From the NCBI GenBank assembly GCA_945892775.1, contig CAMDDP010000017.1:1-54813 (forward strand): 54,813 nt of DNA. Direction: 5' to 3'. Below are positions 36,601 through 45,187 of the stretch, in pieces; the stretch's first letter is position 1; every line of letters starts with the position of its first letter. The DNA comes from Chitinophaga pinensis. GTDB lineage: Bacteria > Bacteroidota > Bacteroidia > Chitinophagales > UBA10324. A program made the position numbers and the translations under genes. The notes under the pieces were generated by a model. The model searched no databases, was not told the DNA's origin, and was given only the letters and a program-made list of their open reading frames with translations.

Positions 36601-36859
36601 TTCCATTGTAAGTTTCCTGGTATCGAAAATGCATCATCCCCATTAAATCACTTTCTTTTTTTAGTAGGGTTAGTGAATAGTTTTTAGCCAATCCTAAGTC
36701 ATTCATTGTAAATTCCAATTGATCAAAATTGGGTTGATCTGATTGGTTGAATAAAATTATTTGAGCATCGCCATTAAAAATCAAATAATCACGGCCAAAT
36801 GAATAGCTCATGTTAAAAATTGCAATAAATAAAAAGAGGAAAATAGCTTTTATTTTCAT
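33623..36859 (-). CDS. Secreted M4 (thermolysin-family) metallopeptidase with PKD/Ig-like domains and T9SS type A signal
   Basis: A 1078-residue zinc protease precursor. Signal peptide 1-21; FTP/PepSY-type propeptide to about 210; M4 catalytic domain about 215-555 with zinc ligands His350 and His354, catalytic Glu351 (GHEISHGVTE) and third ligand Glu374 (ALNEAFSD); the catalytic-type His lies in GGVHTNSGVMNYW. Then follow a PKD domain (YSWNFGDGGTSTSVNPSHTY), an Ig-like domain, a sandwich with NCTSPANLVSVVVYATG, two more Ig-like repeats with LSYQWKKG and FAYQWVKNS, and a type A sorting domain from LSAYPNPFNQSITIEFG. The frame opens at 36922, but ATG 36859 starts the signal peptide. It probably digests extracellular protein. 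Confidence 0.93.
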   Translation of the reverse strand: MKIKAIFLFLFIAIFNMSYSFGRDYLIFNGDAQIILFNQSDQPNFDQLEFTMNDLGLAKNYSLTLLKKESDLMGMMHFRYQETYNGNAIDGTMWIVHTRAGKIQSMNGLLVNNIPSGQSALIAPSTAYSIAYQFVVGSLFDDQRKLKSLVNSSTNTPELFWASSNNSLQNFKLCYRFDVFLRDVPSRKYIFIDVTKGEIINFHERIQNVNTPGTAITGYSGSQPFTTDLNAGIYRLRETGRGNGIETYNLNHGTNYGSATDFTDSDNSWNNVNTNKDQYATDAHWGTEKTYDYYFLTYGRNSVDNAGLKLKSYVHYSTNYYNAFWDGVEMTYGDGNATVNPLTTLDIAGHEISHGVTENTSGLNYSYESGALNEAFSDCMGTAIEFYGKPGTANWLIGSEIGETFRSMSNPNVYGQPDTYLGNNWYTGTGDNGGVHTNSGVMNYWFYLLSEGGSGTNDNGNVFSVSAQGISKTAAITYRMNTVYLTSTSQYSNARTYSIQAAIDLYGPCSNEVIATTNAWYAVGVGSAFVVVPVVANFTASSTSSCIVPFTVQFTNTSTGGGAYSWNFGDGGTSTSVNPSHTYSSFGNYSVSLINNGGTCGTNTKNQNNFITLAASTAPISNGQSSCGATSFTLNASGNGALNWYDAPSGGTLLTTGTTYVTPILNSTTTYYIESNTTPAPLYGGILNNTVGTGGNYSNSTDRYLIFNCTSPANLVSVVVYATGAGNRTIELRSSTNTVLQSLVANLVDGANTIILNFTLPVANDLRLAIGGTSNLYRNNSGAVYPYTIGSSVSITNSNAGTAGYYYYFYNWKIQEPGCISNRTAVTATISPTPTSSISAGGPTTFCQGSSVVLTNSAPGLSYQWKKGTANISGATNISYTASTTGSYTCIANNLCGSATSNTINVVRNALPTATETLTGNNPFCSGTTVLLTANSGTNFAYQWVKNSSIISGATNLTYSVSTTGNYRVQVTKISTGCAKLSSSLTITKVICRNETEISPQELSAYPNPFNQSITIEFGELYPDKIEIIDVAGRTVETKSVTGILAIQTGENISPGFYLARIWKDGKIISNFKMVKTN

Positions 36860-37008
36860 AAAATGAGGGGGCTTACCCTTTTTAGGGAATGCTAATGTAT
36901 ATAAAAATAAAATAGCCATCATATAAATATAAAATTAGTGATTTTTTAATAATGGCTATATTTTAAAATATGTTTATATAAGAAAATGTAATTCAATTAA
37001 AAGAAAGC

Positions 37009-37016
37009 TATATTTG
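37009..37016 (+). promoter_or_regulatory. Candidate -7 element for the porG-uppS-bamA cluster
   Basis: TATATTTG matches TAnnTTTG 75 bases before the TTG start of the porG-like gene. The -33 position is not convincing. Confidence 0.35.
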
Positions 37017-37090
37017 TAGTGAACCTCTTTAGAAAATATCCGTAAAACACTTTTTATTATTGAACAATTTTACACTAAATTTTAATTTTC

Positions 37091-37930
37091 TTGAGGTTAC
37101 GAGGTTTAATAAATGCTTTGCTTTTTCTTTTTTTATTTCCAGCGGTTTCTGTTGCTCAGCGGAATGAGTTTGGTATTTTTTTAGGGGGGAGCACTTATTT
37201 TGGCGATCTTAATACCAATACAAGCTTTAATTACACCCAGCCAACAACGGCGCTTTATACTAGGTATAATTTTGATTCGCGAATTGCCGCAAAGATTTCT
37301 TTCTCTTACGGGGGTGTTAAAGGGATGGACTCAGCTTCAAATTATTATTTTGAGCGTCGCAGAAACTTGAGTTTTTATTCTTCTATTTGGGAGGCAGAAG
37401 TACAGGGAGAATTCAATTTTATGGGCTACTCTTCGCGTAATCCTAAAATGAAGTATTCGCCTTATTTTCTACTAGGTTTGGGAGTCTTTGGTTTTGATCC
37501 TAAAACTAGATTTGGTGATACCGAATTTAATCTTCAATCCATTGGAACAGAAGGTCAGGGCTACCCTGAATACACTGCAAATAACCCCTATAAACTTACT
37601 AAGCCATTTTGGGTAGTTGGTGGAGGTTTCAAGTGGAGGGTGTCTAAAAATTTCAGCATGTTTGGTGAAGCTGCAGTGAGAAAAACATTTACTGATTATT
37701 TAGATGATGTTTCAACTGTTTATCCTGATAAATTGATTTTGCAAAATGAAGCAGGACCACTCGTGGTAAATCTATCAGATCGTTCATTAGAATTAGGCGG
37801 ACAGCCAGTTGGTTCAACAAATAAGTATCGTGGGGATCAGAAAAAAGATAATTATTTATTCATCGGCGTTGGTTTTTCGTTTACTATTAATAGGTATAAA
37901 TGCCCTTTTTTATATAAGGAGGATTATTAG
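37091..37930 (+). CDS. porG: DUF6089 / PorG-like outer membrane beta-barrel protein
   Basis: A 279-residue outer-membrane protein. After a signal peptide (GLINALLFLFLFPAVSVAQ) comes NEFGIFLGGSTYFGDLN, the hallmark opening of the DUF6089/PorG family, in which the GGxxYxGDLN loop is conserved. The barrel continues through FDSRIAAKISFSYGGVKG, KYSPYFLLGLGVFGFDP and PFWVVGGGFKWRVSKNFSMF, and ends with DNYLFIGVGFSFTINRYKCP. PorG is a T9SS component in Porphyromonas; the link here is by family and by the many T9SS cargo genes in the window. The start is TTG with no better ATG. uppS and bamA follow, the usual Bacteroidota neighbourhood. Confidence 0.8.
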   Translation: MRLRGLINALLFLFLFPAVSVAQRNEFGIFLGGSTYFGDLNTNTSFNYTQPTTALYTRYNFDSRIAAKISFSYGGVKGMDSASNYYFERRRNLSFYSSIWEAEVQGEFNFMGYSSRNPKMKYSPYFLLGLGVFGFDPKTRFGDTEFNLQSIGTEGQGYPEYTANNPYKLTKPFWVVGGGFKWRVSKNFSMFGEAAVRKTFTDYLDDVSTVYPDKLILQNEAGPLVVNLSDRSLELGGQPVGSTNKYRGDQKKDNYLFIGVGFSFTINRYKCPFLYKEDY

Positions 37931-38064
37931 CAATCGATTATTTTTCAAATACATCGTAATATTTAGTGTTTAGTTAAATAAAAAAATGGTTCGGTTTTTA
38001 ATAAATTATCTGACTTCAGAACCAATTTTTCTTTCTTATTTTGCGGCGCATTTTTACTTCTGCC

Positions 38065-38811
38065 TTGAGCCTAAAAGAACAAATAGACATTTCTAGAATT
38101 CCTAAACACATTGCTGTCATTATGGATGGTAATGGTCGTTGGGCCCGTCAGCAAGGTGAACAGCGTGTGTTTGGCCATCATCATGGTGTTCGTGCAGTGC
38201 GCGAAACAGCAGAGAGTTGCGCTGAATTAGGGGTTGGATATTTAACCCTTTACGCTTTCAGTACAGAAAATTGGAGCCGTCCGAAAGAAGAGGTTGATGC
38301 ATTAATGGAATTGTTAGTTCAAACCATAAGTGGTGAAATAAAAACTCTTATGGACAATAAAATTCGGTTAAAAGCGATTGGAGATTTGGACTCTCTTCCC
38401 TCAAATTGCCACGATGAATTGAATCAGGCGATTGCCACTACCTCATCAAATGCCGGAATGGAATTAATATTGGCACTCAGTTACAGTTCGCGTTGGGAAA
38501 TAACAAAAGCGGTAAAAGAAATTGCACAGGCTGTTAAAGAGGGGAAAATTTCGCCTGATGAAATAAATGAACAGATAATAGAAAATCATTTATACACGAA
38601 TGGATTTCCTGATCCAGAATTAATGATTCGTACAAGTGGTGAAATGCGCGTCAGCAATTTTTTGTTGTGGCAAATCGCTTATACAGAATTGTACATTACC
38701 CCCGTTCTTTGGCCCGACTTTGGTCGCGATGAGTTATACAAAGCCATTATTGATTTTCAAAAAAGGGAACGGCGTTTTGGAATGACCAGCGAGCAATTGA
38801 CGATAAAATAA
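38065..38811 (+). CDS. uppS: Isoprenyl (undecaprenyl diphosphate) synthase
   Basis: About 248 residues. It condenses isopentenyl diphosphate units onto farnesyl diphosphate to make the undecaprenyl carrier for peptidoglycan and other glycans. The N-terminal IPKHIAVIMDGNGRWA carries the catalytic Asp (residue 21 with this start), followed by GHHHGVRAVRE, LTLYAFSTENWSRPKEEVDA, and the C-terminal signatures DPELMIRTSGEMRVSNFLLW and WPDFGRDELYKAI. The frame opens at TTG 38041, but TTG 38065 gives the N-terminus SLKEQIDISRIPKH usual in Bacteroidota and is preferred; the choice is not certain. Preceded by porG and followed by bamA. Confidence 0.94.
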   Translation: MSLKEQIDISRIPKHIAVIMDGNGRWARQQGEQRVFGHHHGVRAVRETAESCAELGVGYLTLYAFSTENWSRPKEEVDALMELLVQTISGEIKTLMDNKIRLKAIGDLDSLPSNCHDELNQAIATTSSNAGMELILALSYSSRWEITKAVKEIAQAVKEGKISPDEINEQIIENHLYTNGFPDPELMIRTSGEMRVSNFLLWQIAYTELYITPVLWPDFGRDELYKAIIDFQKRERRFGMTSEQLTIK

Positions 38812-38878
38812 AAAATAAAGAATTTCATTTTTTAAATGCAGTTTCGCCATCCCAATTTTCTAAAATATAAAAATACCA

Positions 38879-41377
38879 TTGAAAAAGTTTCTTTTTAGTA
38901 TTGTTTTCTCCCTTAACTCAATCATTTCATTTGCACAAAGTGCCGACTCCTTAAATGTTGATTATGGAAAATCAATTGACTACACCCTTGCTGGAATTAC
39001 AGTAGAAGGAATTCAGTTTTTAGATAAAGATATTTTAATCACTATTGCCGATTTGAAGATTGGGGCTATTGTTTCTGTTCCTGGAAATCAAATTGCAAAG
39101 GCAATTCAAAATTTATGGAAGCAAGGACTGTTTGCCAATGTGCAGGTGATAATAAAGAAAATAGAAGGCGATAAAATTTATCTCGCTTATGTTTTACAAG
39201 AAAAACCACGACTTACAGCTTTCACTTTTAAGGGAATAAGAAAAGGAGAGCAAGATGATTTACGCGAAAAACTTTCATTGGTAAAGGGTAAAACCGTTAC
39301 CGAAAATTTAGTCATCAGTTCAACTAATATTATAAGTGATTTTTATTTAGACAAAGGATTTCTAAATGTGAAAGTTGATATTGTAACTGTAAAAGACACG
39401 CTATTGCCAAACAGTGTTTTAATGTTTATCAATATTGATAAAGGGCGGCCTGTGAAAATTGATAATATTTTTTTTATAGGAAATATAAATGTAAAAAATG
39501 CTCGATTGCACCGTGCAATGAAAAACACGAAACAAAATCCGTGGTACAGTATTTTTACCACTAGCAAATTCATGAAAAAAGATTTTGCTGATGACAAAAT
39601 AAGTTTAATTGCAGTTTATAATTCAAAGGGTTTTCGTGATGCAATGGTTGTTTCAGATTCAATTGTGAAAAATGAAAAAGGCAATTTAGATATCACTATT
39701 AAAATTGATGAGGGCAATAAATATTATTTTAGAAATGTTGTTTTCAGTGGCAATAGCAAGTATTCCAGTGGTAAGTTAGATACTATTCTCAGTATTAAGC
39801 CCGGAGAAATTTATAATGAGGAATTTCTGAATAAAAGATTGTTTGCCGATCCGAACGGTAATGACATTTCATCTTTATACATGGACGATGGATATTTATT
39901 TTTCTCAGCAACTCCTGTAGAAGTAAATGTGGTTAATGATTCTGTTGATCTGGAAATAAGAGTGTACGAGGGGCCACAAGCCACCATCAACAACATTAAT
40001 ATTACGGGTAATACAAAAACTGTGGAGCGGGTTATTCGTCGTGTTATAAGAACCTTGCCTGGAAATAAATTTAGCCGTGCTGATGTGATTCGTACACAAA
40101 GAGAAATTGCAACGCTAGGAGCATTCAATCCCGAAGCTATAAAAATTACACCTGAGCCTCATCCTGAAAGTGGAACGGTTGATATTAATTATGAAGTGGA
40201 AGAGAAGCCAAGTGATCAATTTGAGTTGAGTGCTGGTTATGGTGGTTCAACGGGTATTGTGGGGGCGCTCGGTGTTTCTTTTAATAACTTTTCGCTAAGA
40301 AATGTATTTGCTAAAGGTGGGTGGAGCCCTATTCCGTCAGGTGATTTGCAACGGCTTTCTATGCGCGTGAATTCAAGTGGAAAGGCCTATCAGTCTTACA
40401 ATATTTCTTTTACCGAACCTTATCTTGGAGGACACAAACCAAATTCATTTTCTTTAGGCGGTGTGCATACAAGGTATACTAATTACAAGGCTAAAGATGA
40501 CCCTGATTATGGAGCTTTAGTTACAAATGGTGGAACTTTAGGGTATGGTGTTCAGCTAAAATGGCCCGATGATTATTTTACATTAATCTCATCATTGGAT
40601 TATCAGAATTATCAGGTAAATAATTATGCTACTTCATACTTCAGTGGGGTATCGAAGGGAAGTTTTAATAACTTCGGTCTTTCAGAATCCTTCTCTCGCA
40701 ATTCAGTAGATAATCCACAGTTTCCAATGCGTGGCTCCAGTTTTTCTTTAACAGCTAAAATCACTCCTCCATTCTCTCTTTTCAATAAGGAGAAATTTTC
40801 TGCCCCGGATCTTGATTATCAAACAAAATTTAAATGGGTTGAATATCATAAATATCGTTTCAATGCAGAATGGTATACTAGCCCGTTTGGAAAGTTTGTA
40901 ATAAAAACTTCTGCCAAGTTTGGCTTTATGGGGTATTACAATAAAAATATTGGCTTAAGTTCATTTGAAACTTTTTCATTCGGCGGTGATTTTACGGCAA
41001 ACTATAATCCTATACTTGGGCAGGAATCAATCACCCTTCGTGGGTATGATCAGCGACCGCAAGATCAGACCTCAACTATATTTAATAAATTTACTATTGA
41101 ACTTCGTTACCCTTTTAGTACCAACCCTTCCACGTTTGTTTATGGACTTGTATTTTTAGAGGGTGGAAATGCATGGACAAAATTTAAAGAGTACGATCCT
41201 TTTCAAATTAATCGTAGTGCGGGTCTAGGATTAAGAGTGTTTCTTCCTGCATTCGGGCTGCTCGGTTTTGATTATGGCATTGGCTTTGACAAGAATGTAC
41301 CTAAACCAAAGAATGTTGGCGAATTTTTTAGCAACTACGGAAAGTTCAATATTATTCTTGGATTTGAACCTGAATAA
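38879..41377 (+). CDS. bamA: Outer membrane protein assembly factor BamA
   Basis: An 832-residue Omp85 protein that inserts beta-barrels into the outer membrane. A signal peptide (MKKFLFSIVFSLNSIISFA) is followed by about five POTRA domains (for example AGITVEGIQFLDKDILITIA, KIDNIFFIGNINVKNARLHR, TINNINITGNTKTVERVIRR) up to about residue 440, then the C-terminal barrel beginning FELSAGYGGSTGIVGALGVS. The lid-lock Arg region appears as SITLRGYDQRPQDQ, and the last strand ends in FGLLGFDYGIGFDKN...FNIILGF. The start is TTG with no competing ATG. Two Skp-like chaperone genes follow directly. Confidence 0.95.
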   Translation: MKKFLFSIVFSLNSIISFAQSADSLNVDYGKSIDYTLAGITVEGIQFLDKDILITIADLKIGAIVSVPGNQIAKAIQNLWKQGLFANVQVIIKKIEGDKIYLAYVLQEKPRLTAFTFKGIRKGEQDDLREKLSLVKGKTVTENLVISSTNIISDFYLDKGFLNVKVDIVTVKDTLLPNSVLMFINIDKGRPVKIDNIFFIGNINVKNARLHRAMKNTKQNPWYSIFTTSKFMKKDFADDKISLIAVYNSKGFRDAMVVSDSIVKNEKGNLDITIKIDEGNKYYFRNVVFSGNSKYSSGKLDTILSIKPGEIYNEEFLNKRLFADPNGNDISSLYMDDGYLFFSATPVEVNVVNDSVDLEIRVYEGPQATINNINITGNTKTVERVIRRVIRTLPGNKFSRADVIRTQREIATLGAFNPEAIKITPEPHPESGTVDINYEVEEKPSDQFELSAGYGGSTGIVGALGVSFNNFSLRNVFAKGGWSPIPSGDLQRLSMRVNSSGKAYQSYNISFTEPYLGGHKPNSFSLGGVHTRYTNYKAKDDPDYGALVTNGGTLGYGVQLKWPDDYFTLISSLDYQNYQVNNYATSYFSGVSKGSFNNFGLSESFSRNSVDNPQFPMRGSSFSLTAKITPPFSLFNKEKFSAPDLDYQTKFKWVEYHKYRFNAEWYTSPFGKFVIKTSAKFGFMGYYNKNIGLSSFETFSFGGDFTANYNPILGQESITLRGYDQRPQDQTSTIFNKFTIELRYPFSTNPSTFVYGLVFLEGGNAWTKFKEYDPFQINRSAGLGLRVFLPAFGLLGFDYGIGFDKNVPKPKNVGEFFSNYGKFNIILGFEPE

Positions 41378-41403
41378 AATTTATTTCACAAAAAATTTAA
41401 ACC

Positions 41404-41937
41404 ATGCGTAAAACATTATTTATCTTTTTAACAATTTTGATGACTGCAGGTCTGGCCTCAGCACAACGATTTGCTTATGTTGATTCTGATTATATTCTGA
41501 ATAATGTTCCAGAATATACTGATGCACAGAAGAAATTAGATGATGTTTCAAAAGGCTTTCAAAAAGAAGTGGAAGACAGGTATAAAGAGATAGACGGCTT
41601 GTATAAGCAATACCAACAAGATCAGGTGCTACTCACTGAAGAGATGCGCAAAAACCGACAGAAAGAGATAGAAGACAAGGAAAAAGCAGTAAAAGATTTA
41701 CAGAAAAAACATTTTGGTTCTGATGGAGACCTTTTTAAAAAGCGACAAGAATTTATTAAGCCAATTCAGGATAAAGTGTACGATGCTATTTCAAAAGTAT
41801 CCACTCAATTAGGATATGATATGGTTTTTGATAAAAATGGTGGCACTACTGTTTTGTATTCAAATCCTAAAATTGATATCAGTGATAAAGTGATTGCTCA
41901 AATGGGATACACACCCAAAACAACTACACCTAAATAA
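41404..41937 (+). CDS. OmpH/Skp-family periplasmic chaperone (first copy)
   Basis: A 177-residue exported protein with a signal peptide (RKTLFIFLTILMTAGLASAQ) and then RFAYVDSDYILNNVPEYTDA, the conserved opening of the family. The middle is a long charged coiled coil (RYKEIDGLYKQYQQDQVLLT to EKAVKDLQKKHFG) and the C-terminus returns to the small beta body (LGYDMVFDKNGGTTVLYSNP). Skp carries unfolded outer-membrane proteins to BamA. It lies 26 bases after bamA and 39 before a second copy. Confidence 0.93.
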   Translation: MRKTLFIFLTILMTAGLASAQRFAYVDSDYILNNVPEYTDAQKKLDDVSKGFQKEVEDRYKEIDGLYKQYQQDQVLLTEEMRKNRQKEIEDKEKAVKDLQKKHFGSDGDLFKKRQEFIKPIQDKVYDAISKVSTQLGYDMVFDKNGGTTVLYSNPKIDISDKVIAQMGYTPKTTTPK

Positions 41938-41976
41938 AAAATCTGATTATTTTTGCCCAACTTACTAAAAAACAAC

Positions 41977-42486
41977 ATGACTAAAACTATTTCTCGAATT
42001 GCAATTGCCCTGTTATTGGTTTTGAGTTTCTCGACTACTCAGGCACAAAAGTTTGGACACATTAATTCTTCGGGATTATTACAACTGATGCCTGAAGTGA
42101 AACGTGCCGATTCTGCATTACAGCTTTATCAAAAAAGTTTAGAAGATTTAAATGAGAGCATGACAAAAGAATACAGTGCGAAGTTGAATGGTTACCAGAC
42201 AAATGGTGCTACAATGAACGATGCTGTTAAACAAGTTAAAGAACAAGAGCTTGGTGATTTGGAACAGCGCATCCAAAAATTTCAGGCTGATGCACAGGAT
42301 AAATTCGCATCAAAAAAAGATGAGCTCTATTCACCTATTTTAAAGAAAGCTGAAGAGGCAATTAAAGCAGTAGCAATAGATAATGGATACGCCTATATTT
42401 TTGATACCAGTGTTGGTGCTGTAATTTATTCACAAGAATCAGACAATATTATAGAATTAGTAAAAAAGAAACTCGGAATTAAATAA
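41977..42486 (+). CDS. OmpH/Skp-family periplasmic chaperone (second copy)
   Basis: A 169-residue paralogue of the preceding gene. Signal peptide ISRIAIALLLVLSFSTTQAQ, then KFGHINSSGLLQLMPEVKRA, a coiled coil (LEDLNESMTKEYSAKLNGYQ to DLEQRIQKFQADAQ), and the C-terminal NGYAYIFDTSVGAVIYSQES. The pair of divergent Skp paralogues after bamA is usual in Bacteroidota. A longer frame starts upstream at 41953, but the ATG at 41977 begins the signal peptide. murI starts nine bases later. Confidence 0.93.
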   Translation: MTKTISRIAIALLLVLSFSTTQAQKFGHINSSGLLQLMPEVKRADSALQLYQKSLEDLNESMTKEYSAKLNGYQTNGATMNDAVKQVKEQELGDLEQRIQKFQADAQDKFASKKDELYSPILKKAEEAIKAVAIDNGYAYIFDTSVGAVIYSQESDNIIELVKKKLGIK

Positions 42487-42494
42487 GTTTTAAC

Positions 42495-43304
42495 TTGTTG
42501 AATTCTCAACAACCCATCGGTATTTTTGATTCAGGTATTGGCGGCCTCACAGTCGCCAATGCTGTTTCTAAAGCTTTGCCCCATGAAGAAATAATTTATT
42601 TTGGTGACACTGCTCACCTTCCATATGGAGATAAATCATTGGAAGCCATTCAGGGTTATTCGATAAAAATTGCAGATTTTCTTTTGCAGAAAAACTGCAA
42701 ACTGATTTTGATTGCATGCAACACAGCTTCAGCCGCAGCCTATGAAACTCTTAACGAATACATAGGCGACAAAGCTTTATTGATGAATGTGATTGACCCA
42801 ATGGTAGAAGCAATTGCTAATGACACTTCCATAAAAAAACTTGGTATAATAGGAACTAAGGCTACTATTTCTTCTGGCATTTATGAAAGCAAATTAAGGG
42901 CGCTCTGCCCAACTTTAGAACCATCTTCATTAGCAACAGCACTGCTCGCCTCAATGATTGAGGCTGGGTTTTATAATAACAGTGTTAGTCAGGCAATCAT
43001 CAATTCATATCTCGCGTATCCTGATTTTCAGGATGTAGATGGAATGGTGCTGGCGTGTACTCATTACCCATTAATCAGAAAGGAGATAGAATTTTTTTAT
43101 CACAATCGGATAAAAGTTTTTGACTCAACCGATATTATTGCTTCAGCTGTTCAGAAGGTATTAACTGAGAATAATTTATTGAATCCCTCCAAAAATCAGA
43201 AGCATCATTTTTATATTTCCGATTTCACACCTTCATTTGAAACAACTGCACGAATATTTTTTCATGAAGAAATTATCCTCGAATACTATCCTTTGTGGGA
43301 TTAA
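42495..43304 (+). CDS. murI: Glutamate racemase
   Basis: A 269-residue enzyme that makes D-glutamate for peptidoglycan. The N-terminal PIGIFDSGIGGLTVANAVS is diagnostic; the two catalytic cysteines are Cys75 (LIACNTASAAAYE) and Cys188 (LACTHYPLIRKEI), and the FGDTAHLPYGDK loop is conserved. Two adjacent TTG codons (42495 and 42498) are the only plausible starts near the conserved N-terminus. It is the last gene of the porG-uppS-bamA-skp-skp-murI cluster, nine bases after skp. Confidence 0.95.
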   Translation: MLNSQQPIGIFDSGIGGLTVANAVSKALPHEEIIYFGDTAHLPYGDKSLEAIQGYSIKIADFLLQKNCKLILIACNTASAAAYETLNEYIGDKALLMNVIDPMVEAIANDTSIKKLGIIGTKATISSGIYESKLRALCPTLEPSSLATALLASMIEAGFYNNSVSQAIINSYLAYPDFQDVDGMVLACTHYPLIRKEIEFFYHNRIKVFDSTDIIASAVQKVLTENNLLNPSKNQKHHFYISDFTPSFETTARIFFHEEIILEYYPLWD

Positions 43305-43447
43305 ATGTTGTGCGATAGTTACTTGCTTTTTCTAGAAGATAATTCTTTATTCAAATTGAATATCCTTAAATTTATTATGCTATAAATTTTTTTTCAGCAT
43401 TAATCTTTTCATTTTTCACGCTTTATTTTTCACTTGTTTCTGCGCAA

Positions 43448-45042
43448 GTGAGTTGGATGAAAACTTATGGCTCACATGATGCCGATGAAGGAGTGAGTGT
43501 TGTTTGCGATAATTATGGGAATGTTTATATGGGTTCCTCGTTCAAAAGTGGAATGGTGATGGACACCTTTCAGTTAAATTATGTAGGAAACCAGGACGGT
43601 CTTATTTCTAAGATTGATTCGACGGGTAAAATTTATGGACAAAAAGTTTTGGCGGAATGTATGATGATAGGCCAACGGCTTTAGCACTCACATTGGATGG
43701 ATACTTAATTGTAGCAGGAAATATTTATGATAGTTGTCAATTTGGAAATTACACTGCATATGGAAGAGGATATGCTGATGCATTTATTGCAAAGATTGAT
43801 GCTTCAAACGGTAATATTATTTGGATAAAAACTGCTGGAAGTGCTTATGGTTATGAAGAAGCAAATAGTGTTTGTGTTGATAGTTTGAATAACATTTGGT
43901 TGGGTGGAAGTTTTATGAATATGATTATAGCCGAAACAGATACCATGATAGGTAACGGATTGGTTGATTTTTTTATTTTTGAATATGATTCCAACGGAAA
44001 TTTATTGCAATCGAAATCTTTTGGCAGTGTTGGAGTTGATAATATTTCTTCCATTTCTTGTGATGCATCAAATAATATTTATTTCTGCGGGGCATTTTCT
44101 GACACCATTCAAATAGGAAGTTTTACAGTTGCATCTGCTGGTTTGCTCGATGTTTTTTGGGCAAAGATGGATGGGAGCGGAAATGTTATTTGGGTAAAAC
44201 GCGCGGGTGGAACCAATACTGAAAATGTTTCGTGCATCAGAGCATTCAAAGATGGAAGTTATTATATGAGTGGATGGGTGCAGGATACGGCATGGCTTGA
44301 CGGGCAGTTATTGGTTGGCGGGGAGGGAGATATTTTTTTAGCAAGGTACGATATAAGCAATCAGCTACATTGGTTGAAGGAAGGATACAATTTAAATGCC
44401 AATGAACTAGCACGAAGTATAACATTGGATAAGTATAACAATGTTTATCTCGCGGGGCAATCAAATTTTGTGATTCAGCGATTGGAATATACGGGCGGTA
44501 GAATGGAGTCATTTGAAAAAGCTTGTCCATTTGGTGATTTGGTTTTTCTTAAATATGATACAACCGGAACCATGCTTTGGATGGAGCATACGCTCGGAAC
44601 CAATTTTAACATTGCAAATGGAATTGCGATTGACATCCTCGGAAGTTGTTTTGTTGTTGGTTACTATACTGATAGTATTTGGCTTGGATCTTTTTTGCAA
44701 ACAGCATTGGAGGGAAGCGATATTTTATTGTTTCGATTTACAGATCCAACATTTCCTTTGTATGATGGGATCACTACTCTAGATGAAAATGATTTAAATG
44801 CAATTGCATATTCCAATCCTGCCGAAAGAGATTTTTATGTAAAAATATTTTCTAAAAAAGGAAGAAGACCATGCGCAGTAAAAATGTATTCGATGCAGGG
44901 CGTGAAAGTGAGGGAATGGAAAATTTATTTAGAGGAAGGGATGAATGTTTTACAATTTAATAACGATGCCTCCCCTGGTATCTACCTGCTTTCACTGGAG
45001 GCAGGCAATGAGAGTGCACGATTGAAATTGATTTTGAATTAG
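43448..45042 (+). pseudogene. Frameshifted secreted protein with beta-propeller-like (SBBP-type) repeats and T9SS type A signal
   Basis: Two overlapping frames (43448-43684 and 43657-45042) together encode one protein of about 530 residues. Repeats follow the SBBP pattern: WMKTYGSHDADEGVSVVCDN with YGNVYMGSSF, IIWIKTAGSAYGYEEANSVC, VIWVKRAGGTNTENVSCIRA and similar. The first frame leaves the repeat after IDSTGKI; one extra base near 43631-43636 would restore LWTKSFGGMYDDRPTALAL, so a base is missing in the run ATTTATGG. The last 80 residues are a type A sorting domain (ending in ESARLKLILN). A signal-like stretch (FSFFTLYFSLVSAQ) lies just upstream in the first frame, but no normal start codon precedes it. 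Sequencing error cannot be excluded. Confidence 0.75.
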
Positions 45043-45187
45043 ATTAATTGTGTCTTTTGGGAGATTTATATTTTCCGAAAAATTTTATTTATTCTTTTTG
45101 TTAAATAGAGTCCTATTGCGCATCAAAAAAATAGTACTGATTTACTTATTAAGTTGCAGGCATTATTTTAGTCACCAAAATAATTGA

